64,000 bases of DNA, from positions 1,618,501 through 1,682,500 of the forward strand of contig CM061091.1 in NCBI GenBank assembly GCA_030770545.1. The letters run 5' to 3'. The position numbers were made by a program, and so were the translations under genes. This DNA comes from Macropodus opercularis. Its lineage: Eukaryota > Chordata > Actinopteri > Anabantiformes > Osphronemidae. Positions 26,200 to 37,600 of the stretch are shown one piece after another (within the stretch, counting starts at the first letter, position 1; each line of letters opens with the position of its first letter). The notes below the pieces were generated by a model, which was given only the letters and a program-made list of their open reading frames with translations, had not been told where the DNA came from and searched no databases.

Positions 26200-26262
26200 A
26201 CAGAGAACTGAGACTGAACTTGAGACTTGACTCAGACTTGAGGGAACCACCAAGAGTCGACT
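26200..26262. mobile_element. Decayed fish repeat fragment (GACTTGAGACTTGACT type)
   Basis: Tandem-like GAACTTGAGACTTGACTCAG followed by ACTTGAGGGAACCACCAAGA. This resembles an interspersed repeat common in teleosts, built of imperfect GACTTGAGACTTGACTCGGA units. The match is by recollection; no intact element boundaries are visible. Confidence 0.45.
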
Positions 26263-27021
26263 TTCAAGCATCATCATCTGCCTGGATTCTCTTTGCGTGT
26301 CTGTTTCTTTAGAAAGTAGCAGCGGTTTGAGGGAAACTCTTGGTGATGCTGCTGAGAGCAGACTGTTTCTGAAGCAGCATCACTGTCGGCAGTTTAGTGA
26401 TTTTTATCAACATGAACAGCAGCTGCAGAGAAACACAAGATAAGCTGTTGCATAAAATATTGCCTAAACAAACATCGCTCCTAATCAACGGATCCGTTCA
26501 AATCAGCCCTAAAAATGACGACTGATGTGCTGAAGTGTCTTTGTTAATATACGAACATGACTCTTCCTGACACAACTGCTCCATGATATGCTTCACTCTC
26601 TGAATGCTGCAGGGCACACGAGCCACGGCGACGCACGGTTATGCCCAATAATCCATATTTCCCTTGATTAAATCAGGTGTAAATGATGTTTCTCCTGGAC
26701 ATTTGGGAGACTTCAGATTTCCGTGGCTTGTTTCCACCTTTCTCTGCGTTTTGTCAGCCTTTCATAACTTACTGTGTATTGATTTTTATGGTGCTTTGTT
26801 GTACTATTACTGCTGTGGGTTAGGTGTCTGGTAATAAGATGTTAGGCTGCTTCACGAGGTGAGTAGAAACAAAAAGCATGGGATCATTTCCAGTGCTCAG
26901 TAGTGTTTTGTACTGCGTTGTGTTGTGTCCTGAGCTTGTCTGGTCCTGTATGCAGACAAAGTGATGGTGTAGCACTACTTTGAATTACTGAGAAAAGCAA
27001 TGCAACACTCTGTGTGCAGCC

Positions 27022-27100
27022 GTGTCTTGGACCTGAGCTTGAAGACTTGAGATTTGACTTGAACTTGCAAAAAATGACTTGTGGCCATCTCTAATGAGGT
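27022..27100. mobile_element. Second fragment of the same fish repeat, with its typical end
   Basis: CTTGAAGACTTGAGATTTGA runs into CTTGAACTTGCAAAAAATGACTTG and then GGCCATCTCT. The ending ACTTGCAAAAAATGACTTG before a CATCTCT-like terminus is characteristic of one end of that repeat family as I recall it. It lies 0.76 kb from the related fragment at 26.2 kb, in the same orientation. Confidence 0.5.
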
Positions 27101-27330
27101 CCAGTGTATGTGGCAGTAGCTTATTTCCCTGGCGTCTGGTGTCCATCAGCTAAAGTTAAATGGTACTTAGCAGATACGTTGGCTGCAGGTTCGACACAGA
27201 ACTAATTGATTAAACCAATGTTAGAAATGCACTTCTCAAGCCTCCACAGTTTTTACATTTGTAGTCTGCTTTCGTCTGCTCAGCGTCTTCTGGGGAAGCC
27301 GCCAGATGAACATTGTGACGTTTAACTCAC

Positions 27331-27522
27331 CGTCAGCAGTATTGGGCGACTCTCCTTGACAGCTCCCACGCAGCCCAGACAGCCGATCACCATGATGATG
27401 GTCCCCACCGCAATGAGCAAGTTGGCCGCCGACAGGGAAGGAAGGGACGATGACAGGGTGGCAAAGTTCCCCTGGGTCACAGAGAGCCAGACGCCCACAC
27501 CCAGTATCCCACATCCTCCCAA
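27331..27522 (-). CDS. tspan4: tspan4 coding exon 2 (TM1, small loop, TM2)
   Basis: This 192-base, 64-codon exon gives residues 22-85, from LGGCGILGVG to ESRPILLT. It is bounded by the acceptor CTGCAG and the donor GTGAGT. It completes transmembrane segment 1 (about residues 11-36), encodes the small extracellular loop (TQGNFATLSSSLPSLSA), and then segment 2 (about 52-76) with the membrane-proximal cysteines C69 and C72 in GCLGC. The loop and SAANLLI match TSPAN4/TSPAN9 closely. One difference is visible just after segment 2: human TSPAN4 as recalled has KENKCLL, whereas this gene has KESRPILL, so the intracellular-loop cysteine is absent. The identification rests on direct residue matching and exact phase-0 joins on both sides. 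Confidence 0.96.
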
Positions 27523-28981
27523 CTGCAGAGGAAACACAAAGAGGCCAGCAGCTGTCAGTGAGCTCCTTGTAAGTGGATCACAGTCAAACATGGCGTTCAC
27601 AGAAACATGTGCAGCCTTGTTTCTTGAACTGCATGACAGTGGGGATGTGCAAAGATTGAAGAGGGACGCTCCGCTCGGCACCAACAATTGATGTAGTTCT
27701 ACACTTGGGAAAATATGCCTATTTGCAGAGAGTTAGCGAGGAGATTGATGCCACTCTCACATCTCTGGGAAGCTCGCCATGAAGAATGGAGTCAGGGGAA
27801 ACGGCTACTTCAGCTCTGTCCTGTCGTAGAAACCCACTAATGAACATGTCCCATGTCCTTTAACATGCAACACAGGGAGCGGTTTAGAGGCGTTCTGTGC
27901 TGGACTACACTAACTTAAAATGACCAGTTGCCAGGCAACAATATTTGATATTTAACGTGGATGAGAAATTGAGAAAAATGTCAAAAACTTTCTGTTAAGG
28001 TCACTTTAATACCTGTGGTTTGGTCCTGACCAAATAAACCTAATATTAAAAAATGAACTTCCACACTAAATATAAACGACCTTTTGCTGTCAGCCTCTGT
28101 CATGTTTGACATTGTTGAACTTTATGTGTCCGTTTGACTTGTCATGTGATGAACTGAGGATGAGTTTAGGCCTTGGATCTAACACATGCTTCACTACTGT
28201 AATAATGCAGCTTTTTATCTTTGTGCTGGGGAGAATTCCTGCTGCCACATTTGCAGACTGATATTTCATAACCATATACTTTAGATATAAATCTCTTCAG
28301 TGTTCTCGCTGTAATGGGCTGAATTTGTTTACTAGATTAGCTGTTGACTTCATGCTAAATCACATCTGCGTTTATCGCGTGTGATAAAATAACAGAACAC
28401 CTGAGTGTTGTGTTATTACTGTACCTTTATTGATTCTCCAAGACACAGCGTCAGTTGGTAAAAGATAGTTCAGCATCGTGTCATAGCTGCGAACAAACTA
28501 ACATTAGATGGAGTTGGAAGCAGATTGAGTCCATTTTTTCAGCGCAGTTGTTTTTCAGGAAACCGACTTGTGAGTCTGGCACAGACATGTTTTAACTGTT
28601 TGAAGATGCAGTGACAATAGATGTGTTGCATGTTGTTCACTGTACAACAACATGTGCCAACCTGCCAAACGTGTGATCAAACTGAACGAAGTGTTAACGT
28701 CTTTTAAAACGAAGTTGACACTTTAACGAACTGAGCTGAAGCTGCTGAAGGCTGTGGATGTAAATCCACTAAGAGGTGATAACAGCCGCCAACTGGCTAA
28801 AGAACTCGTCGTATTTAGTTTTGTTGCCATTGCTGTGGAGACGTACGGTTTTGCTCTGCACAGCTCGTCGTCGCATCTACACCGGTAGGACGTTTGGTTA
28901 GTGAGTATGACCATACATTGAGGAAACAATGACTTTGGTTCAGTATAGTTATAACTATTTTAAACAATAACTGAGAGAGAT

Positions 28982-28998
28982 GAGAAGAAGAAGAAGAA
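28982..28998. repeat. Short (GAA)n tract
   Basis: Five GAA-type units, purine-only on the plus strand. Confidence 0.75.
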
Positions 28999-29466
28999 AT
29001 GTCCTGAGATCACGATAGTTTGACTAGTTTTAATCACAAACAAGTCTGTTTTGGTCCACATTGTCTGTCAGCCTGCACATTTTAATGACAGCTCTGATTA
29101 ATCACTGAACTGTGATATTACATTTCTTATCACTTCCACTTTAAGGATGTTGGCTTTCTAATGAATGGGACCAATTACAGTCAGACGGGACCCGTGTTGT
29201 GAAGAGCTTTTGCCGTCTCTGGAGTTGGAAAGCCGTCGTTGAGCCTGTTGTTTTTTTCTTTGAGCAAAATTCATCACAACAACATGTTTCGCCTTTGGAG
29301 GCATAAAATGATAAACAGTAGCATATTTATGATGCACATCAGTCAGGACCTTCAGATCTATCTATAAGAAACATCCATCAAACGCACTCTCCACAGGCAG
29401 TTGCCTGAACTCCCAACGGCAATTGGATTTACATGGATAAATACACAATTATTGTCCCCCCCCTCC

Positions 29467-29493
29467 CACACACACACACACACACACACACAC
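29467..29493. repeat. (CA)13 microsatellite
   Basis: Uninterrupted CA dinucleotides preceded by a C-rich run. Confidence 0.97.
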
Positions 29494-31263
29494 GTTCTAT
29501 TTCCAGCCTTAACACAAGATCTTACTTAATGAGCTCTTGAGCTAGAAGTAGGACAAGGCAAAAATAAAAGGACTTATGTGGGGGCTCTTTCCACCGAGGA
29601 AGGTCTCTATTCACATCGAACACAGCTGGCAGACTTCAGCTGCTTGCAAATGAAGGGTCTTTGGGTCAGTGACGCTCACAACGGACCCTTATTACATCCC
29701 TGAGTGTATTCTCTAATAAAGACTAGAAGGATGAAGGATGAGCAGGCAACGCTGGGAATAGATGGGTCCATGCAGGAGGAGGATACAAGCATGTGGGCAT
29801 TCAGGACATGTTGTCCAAAGCCCAGCCTTTATTTGGAAGCATGAGGCATCTGTCACAATATTTGATCATGTGAAAACCAGCTAAGCCTTCATTCAGAACC
29901 ATATGTGCCATCTGAGGCCAGAGATGCAGAACCACGTGCTTTACTCTATGCATGTGCCCTTTGCACCATCTGATCGAGATGTTAACATTTATTGGCAACG
30001 ATCAGAAGAAAAGCAAATGCATTTTTAATGTTTTACCGGATATAAGAGGAGAAATTCAGAAGAAAATTGACCTCGCTGCTGTAAAAGCTCACCATCCCAT
30101 CATACAGCTGCTGTGAAGTAACGAGTCTTTTTCACTGGTTTATATTTTTATATCTTACTGGATATGTATGTTGCAAAAAGTGCTTGTAAAGTTTCCTAAG
30201 TGGACGTACAGTGAAACAGAGCGAGTTTAGACTGTAGACACAAGCTTTGATTCACGTTTTACGAGTAACGCGTGGCCTCATGGTTTTACGCTTTGTATAT
30301 TACACAGGCGAAGGCAAGACATTCGAGCAGCTGAAAACACTTTTCCGCTTGATAAATGGCTCTGTTTCCTGTGGACCAATGATCAGTTAGTTGACAAATG
30401 AGTTCACACCAATACCAGATAAAGGTTTCGAGCTCTGGCCAGATGACAGTTGTTTCCAAAATGTGGTCGTGTTCGTGCAGGAGTTTCTCAAAAATGATTC
30501 CACTTTGCCGCTTTTGCTAGAAGTTGAACTTTTATTGTGATTACAACTATCCTGGATCAGGACCAGCCATCAAACACAGCAGCTTAAATCTTTACGGTCA
30601 CACTGATTTGTGCTGTTTAGATTGTCGCAGCCATCTGGACGGCCTCCCCCTCTCACAGCGGGTTCGTGCACTTCAAGCAGAGTCTCTGATACCGACTGCT
30701 GATTACGGTCCACGACTGTAACTGTTATCTGTGTGAGAACACACAGTTCTCTGATATATACATGTATAAAACACAAATACCTGCTACTTAAATAGCTTTT
30801 ATTCCATCAGAAGGCAGATACAAGCACTGATCTCATTCTGGTGATGAAAGGTCTCCGTTGGTAATTTCTGCCATCAAATAAACTTAAGTTAAGTCGATGT
30901 ACGTCTGAACGTACATGTAATCATTAATTCACCTGAACACCACAAACCAAGTACATGAAAATGTTCACGTCACAAAATGTAAAAATAGTTGAAATGTAAA
31001 CGTCCATTAAACTATTACATCTGTATAAATTGCAATGACGGCCCAGAAACAGAAGAAAGCGCATCTTCATCAGCTTCTGAAACACGTTGTGTCTGTTTGT
31101 TGCTCGCCTGCGTCTGGTGGAGGGACGGGCCTGAGGAATTCAGCCATGCAGCTGAAGAACCCGAGCAGTGGCTTAATGTTTGCTGCGTCAGGTAATGATT
31201 TTCTGTGGCAGCACCAGCAGGAACAGACTTCGTTCTCACAGACTCTATCAAATCAAACGCTGA

Positions 31264-31308
31264 TTTGTAATATCACTGTTGTAATATAATTTGGTTTGAT
31301 ATTACAAA
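31264..31308. repeat. AT-rich perfect 12-bp inverted repeat
   Basis: TTTGTAATATCA (31264-31275) and TGATATTACAAA (31297-31308) are exact reverse complements separated by 21 bases that contain a further GTAATAT copy. Could be a remnant of a miniature inverted-repeat element or a chance AT-rich hairpin. Confidence 0.8.
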
Positions 31309-31602
31309 AAGTAACTTAATGGAACTTCAAAATGATTTTCCTGCCGAGGCAATTACGCCTGAACTATTTCAGCTGTAATAACCAGACACAAGTTTGATTT
31401 CAGTAAAACTTGAAACATTATCTCCTGCTGGACTTTATTGGTTCTTTGCTTCTGAAGGAACTTTGGAGCCTCTGAACTGCACAGTTTGAGATGTTTGCTT
31501 TATAATGTTCCCACCTCCGTCCTATAGAGAGATAATTACAAATCAAAGTCCTGAACACGGCTTTCTGTTAAACCCCTCCTGACCCAGATCAAACATGTAT
31601 GC

Positions 31603-31632
31603 TAATAATAATAACAATAATAATAATAATAA
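31603..31632. repeat. (AAT)n microsatellite
   Basis: AAT units with one AAC interruption. Confidence 0.92.
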
Positions 31633-34600
31633 TTGAACTCTAATATGACTTGTTTTGCGTTGGTTTTCTGATAACTCATCGACTGCATGAGTACTGCTGA
31701 GCATGTTATAGGGTTTTAAGTCAGTCTGTGTGATCTGGGTCTGTTATCTCCAGCTTTTCAACTGCTCGTAAGTTACAGTATATGCTGTACTGTGTGAGCT
31801 TCTTTTCATTCACCAGCTCTCCTGAGGCCTGTGACTCCGCGTTAGAGTTTCCTATACAAGCAACTGTTGTAGTCAGCAGATAAACAGTTTTGTTTTCAAG
31901 TTCTACTTCTTATCAGCCTGGTGGGAGACAGTGGATGAACTGGTTTTGAATGAACTCAGTGTGATAGAAACTGAATAACACAAAAAAAACACCAACAAAC
32001 AAACAGGGACACAACCAATGATTTTTGCCAACAGCCTCCACATCTACAGCAGCCTGTTCAATACAGCAGGTGAGCAGCTGCGAACGTCTCCGCTAGTATC
32101 GTCTTTTGAAGGAGATTCTCTCATCGTGGTTCGTGATCGGTGGAGTCGTCCGGGGCCCTGGGCGAAAACTCCAGTCAGCGTCCGTTATCCATTTGTTTTA
32201 ATGATACCGACACGAGACCAAAACGACACGTTTTAGTGTAATAACACTCAACACAGAGTTTTTAGTGAGCATCTGGCTCAGTCGACTGCAGGTGTAAAGC
32301 CTGGACTCGTACCTCTTACATGCGTGTTGTTTTTCTAAAATGATGTGTCTGACGCCTGGAGCCTTTTCAATAGAGACATAATGGAAAGTTTCTTGAATGT
32401 CCTCAGCAGCATCTCTGTAGTTGAGCGCGTTTCCCTGCGAGAGCTGGTTGAGAGCCTTGTCTCGGTGCGGCAGCATTAAGACCGTTGGTCATCACGCGTT
32501 TCAGCCGCGTCCAGTGCATGTGCTGCATTGTACCAGTAACAGAGGTCTGTGTGTATGACGTTGCTATGCCTGTGTAGCACCTCGTTATATGTAACACTGA
32601 GCCTGTCTGGTAATAGACATCGGGCCTCGGGGTGCACAAAAGGTTTAATCCTGTTATTATAAACTGCTAAATTAAATCAGAGTGAAAAGCCCAAATCGTG
32701 AATCTCTGCTCGAGTTGTGTCACTGTGTAAACAGGAAACTGTGCCTTGCTTTCGGCTGTTTGCTGCCTTCGATGTGGGAATTTGAAGATGCAAAACATCC
32801 TGGCCCTTGTTGCTAAGGAGAGCACAAACACCAAACTTCCCTGCAGCACTTTCGGCTCTGGTGTCTGTCAGAGCTGCAGCGCAGGGAGACGATCTCAAGC
32901 CAAGGCATCACCAGCCGAATGTGCAGCTGAGGAAATCACCCCAGAACAGCGTTTCAAGCCAGTGTGGCCGAACAGATGTTGTACAAATAAATCTGGTAAT
33001 TGAAAACATTGCATTCCCATTTCTGTCTGAGCTTTCTAACACCAATCAAGTTTCACACCGGCAACCCATTAGCGGAGAAGGATTAATTCATTGGAACTAA
33101 TTCAAAACAGCCCCTCTCCTCGCGCTTTCACTTTCATTTACAGCTGCACAAGCTTTTCCTTCCTCATCCGTTCATTTGGACAAACATATTTTCACAAGCG
33201 GCGAGAGGAAGAGCACCGTCACTGCACAGTCTCCCATGACGCAGCCTCACAAGAGGGGACTAGCAGTGAAAACCGTTCGTGTCACATTGATCAGACTATT
33301 ATGCTCCGACCACACGTAAGAACAGGATGATCTGATGAGTTTCACATAAACGTGTTGAAATTCATTCGGAATCAACGTCCAGCCTTTCTAGAAAGAGGTT
33401 AGTCAAGTAATTTCATACTGTTTCGATTCTGCTTCCCTGTACAGGTCTGTGGAATTTGAGCAGCAAAGATTGGACGAGTCTTCCAACCTAAAGGTCATGA
33501 AGGTTGCTTTTTCCATTGCCTCTTTTATGACCCGACCCATAGGATCAACTGTTCAAACACTTTGACAGACGAGACTGTTTCCAAATTGAGTCATGTTGAG
33601 GTTAAAAACTGAAACTGAAGCTGATACAGGATTTAATGAATGTTGTTTAACAGTGTTGGCTTTTAGTTGCATTTTCACAGACTTGGATGCTTTTCGCTGC
33701 CTGCTGTAATTCTGCTTTTAGACGTGACTTCGATTGTTCCTTGTTGCGTGTGTGATATTAAAGGCAACAATGGAGATGATGTGGCCATAAAAAAAGCCTG
33801 TTCATATTCTAATAGCTCTGTAGAGTAAAAGCCATTTAGTGCTACTGTTTTTCTGTGCTTTCATAATTTATTAAACGGTGAATATTTTCCCAGAGCTCTT
33901 TCAAACTGATTAAACTTCTGGTGATTGCAGTTTGACCGTTGTTTGGAAGGAAAGACCCTATTTTTAGTGGTTGGGTGCTACATCGTGGTAACAGGGCAGG
34001 TTTCAGCCAGATGATGTCACATATTGTCTAATATTGTCCAATTAAATGTTACTACTTAAATTCTTACTGTGAATTAACTCCAAGTCCTGAGGCCACAAAC
34101 TTTTCGCTGTATGGTTTCAGACTGAAACTTATTCCAAGTAATATCTAAGGAATGTTTTTTAATCTGGACGTTAACTCTTGTGCTCATTTAGTAATGAATA
34201 TTTAAATTTATATGGAAACATTTTGCATTTGAAACCAGGATTTACTGAACAAAATCAAAATGTTTCTCTGCAAGCTACATGTTATAATCTTGAAGCACTT
34301 TTAGTTTAACCAGTTCATTATCAAGGACGTTTAGTGATACCAAGTCTGATGAGAATATTCTTCACTCTGTCCACGTTGTGACACTGAAGTAAAACCGTGC
34401 ACATGGATACAGAGTAATATCACGTCTTAAAGGGCTGCTTAAATCAAGTCCTGTCTTATGTCGCGTGAACAATAAAGACCCTTCAAGGATCACAGTTCTT
34501 CCGCACAAAGCAGAAGGTAGAAAAAGAGCTGAAGTCAAGTCCTTGCTCCCGCAGCTTTACCACAGGCCACGATGACAACCGCTCACTAATAGTTACAGTA

Positions 34601-37600
34601 TATTAGTCATTTTTAATTGTTTGTTGCGTTTCTGCAGTCGAGAGAAACCCACTAGTTTCACTCGCTTGATGGAAGCAGGGAAACATTCAGAGCAAGTAAA
34701 GTGTGAACATCCTCTGACAAACTGAGTAGAAAGTTAAAACCATCTGAACACAGATAATTAGACGTTAAGGTGGACGCATATCAACTAGTCTATGAACAGT
34801 ACAGGACGTATTTACAGTACGTTCATGTGAAATGTATGTAAAGTAAAACTGATGAACTTAAGTGATGCATTACAGACGTGAGTAACAACCGGTGGTTCGA
34901 CATGGCAGCTGCTTGTCTCGCTGGGGCGGAGGGTTGAGCTTGGTCTGGGTTCGCTGGGCAGCCCGGACGCTGACATGGTTTGAAGATGAGGTACCGCAGG
35001 TGGAGGTAGCCTTTAGCGGACGATGTGGCAAATGTTATCCAGGGGTAGACTCACGCTCAGGAGGGAGTAATGCCTTTTTACAGGTTGCGTAACATCTCCT
35101 CTGAGCGTCTGCTGATCTGTGTGCAATCACCGAGGCTGAGCTGCTGATTGCTGCTCCACACGGCAGAGCTGGCTGCTTGGTAATCTGCACTGTTTCTACA
35201 GCTACAGCCAAAAGCAAATGCATTCGTAGTACGCTCAAGACATTTGGCTCTAAGATCAAACGATAAATCTGAGCTGAATTAGTGTCAGGATGGCAGCTTT
35301 CACGGTGCTGTTTACTCCGTTCTGTGAAGTCAGGACAGACTATATTTGTATGTGGACTTCAGGGACACGTTCCTCCAGGATGATGGGACAAGCTCATTCG
35401 CATTATCTTAGGAGTAAATTCATATTACGTCTTTCAGATGTGGCCTCTGAGGCTCTGTGTAATTTTGTTGTGTCAGTGTTTGATGAGCTGAGAGTTTACT
35501 TTACATAAAAGTCTTGTTTGTAGTCAGGGGCTGGTGGTCTGGTGCCGACGACAGCAGCTTCTCAGGGTTTTCCGTACGGTACGTACATCTCCTTCGTCCT
35601 CACGCTCGGTCACACACATGAAGTAATGTCGTTTGCGCCTCTGGTGTTTCCACGTTTAAGATGAAGTCAAGTCGTGGCTGTGAACCGTGTCAGTTCGTGC
35701 TAATTAGCAACGTACAGGTCACGTCTGGGAAACACCTGCCAGTCCCACGTTCCAGCTGAACTGAAGTCGTCTGGTTGCAAAGATGCTGCTTTATTTAATG
35801 TGCTCACATGTAAATACCAAATGTTCATATTCTCTTTGTGACCTTTGGAAAAGCAAGGAGTCGGCCTCGCCTTAATAAATGAGCTGCTGTGTGGGCGTTG
35901 GACTTGCTAAACGCTCCTTTCTTTGGGTTAACGTATAACATGAGGCGTGAATTCCAACGGAATCGGTTACTGTGGTTACTGTAACGCTGGGTATCGTTCC
36001 TGCTGTGAAGCTCTTCTGTGCTTGCTCGTAGAAACGAACAGCCGCTTATTGTTACGGGGTTTGTCGTGCATCTTGCCTCTGGCATCCCAGCATCTCTCGA
36101 CTGAGACTCACGAAGCCTGGCAAGCTCACAGACAGTCAGCACTGTTGCCTCTCGCCGCCCGTTTTAGCCGCGACATACCTGGAGAGACGGCCATGCTTGG
36201 CACAGGCTGACCTACTTTCCACCATAAAAGCCGGCAGCCTCCGCTCAGTCTGGAAATCAGTTGTGCTCCAAGCAGAGCAGGAAGGAGCCTCAGAAGTCAG
36301 ACCGTCTGGCCTGGTCAGCAGAACAGGGAAGTTCAAGGATTTCGGGGCCCAAAGTTTTCAGCGAGTACAAATGAAAACTTGTGCAGCAACAAGATGTTGT
36401 GATCCAGATTTGAAGTCACTATAAATCTTCACATCTCTTTCCAAGCTCCCAGCTTTCTTATTCCAATTAGCACATGCTCCAGTCCCCTTTCAGACGCTCT
36501 GATGATGCGCCCATCTAGACTCAGAGCTTGAGCCAAAGTGAAACGCTTCGATGACGAGCAGCCTACGCTGTTAGGATCTACAGTACGGGAGCTGCTATTT
36601 AACATAGTGGCTCAAGCTACGCTTCTGTCGCTTTACGCCCAGGGTGTTGGCTTGTGTTGCATATTAGAGGCTTATACAAACAAGATATCAAGTCTGAAAA
36701 TACTTTAAAATATCCTGAACTGAACACAGAGAAGAGAGTAAAGACCTGCAGATGCTGGTTAAAGTCTCTGATAACACCTCCGTCATAAACTGTGGACACA
36801 GTTACTGTAATGACATACACGGGTTTCAGGCCCAGTCTTGTCACCAAATAATCTCTGCTCTACTCAGAATCGCCAAAACACGCTGCTATTCAGATTTTAA
36901 TACTCGATCCATGATATGAAGGACACACACACAGTTCCTCTCCTGTGTTTTCTGTTGTGTGATGAATTCACGGTTGCAGCTCTCAAACAAATGAAAGCTG
37001 AGAAATGTCCTCTGTGCTGTAAAGCCTCCTGCTGTCGTCTTCCTACTCGCACTCGGAGACTGGGACGCATTAAAATACTAATTTGGGCTGGAGGCATTGT
37101 TTAAGTCAGATGTTTGTTGCCAGGCTAGAGGACAGGCAATCTCTCAACCTGCAGGGTTCTTGGATAAAGGCTCGGCGTCTCCCTCAGCCGGGATCTACCA
37201 GGCTCTGCTGCAGCCTCTTACGGAGTCATCTTCTTTGCTCTGTGGTTCGTAGAGGACCCTGTGGTCCTTTCCGGGCTTTGCGAGAGCTTGTTATGTTTTC
37301 CGACAGGTTCTGCAAATGAAATGACGAAACGTGTAGTCAAACAATCAGCGAGAGCGGTACTTGGCAACAGCCTCGCACTGATGACGCTGTGCAGGCTTCG
37401 CTAAAGAAATACTGCTTTTGTCATGAATGTGCCTTCCTCAGAGCTTAAAATACAAAGGATGTCAAATCCTACTGAAGCCTCTGTGTCTGAAACAACTGTG
37501 CAGTCCAACAAACATCAGTACATTTCATAGTTCATGAGATATATATGATGGATTTTCCATGTATCAAAACTATCTGTTCACCTAAACTCTAGGTCTACAG

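Larger units (their letters stand above)
18864..27330 (-). other. tspan4: tspan4 intron between coding exons 2 and 3 (8.5 kb)
   Basis: Bounded by GTGAGT and CTCCACAG. It holds a 12-base T run at 20101, decayed interspersed repeats at 26.2 and 27.0 kb, and an AT-rich, homeobox-motif-rich segment at 24.50-24.86 kb. No coding exon was recognised. Confidence 0.85.
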
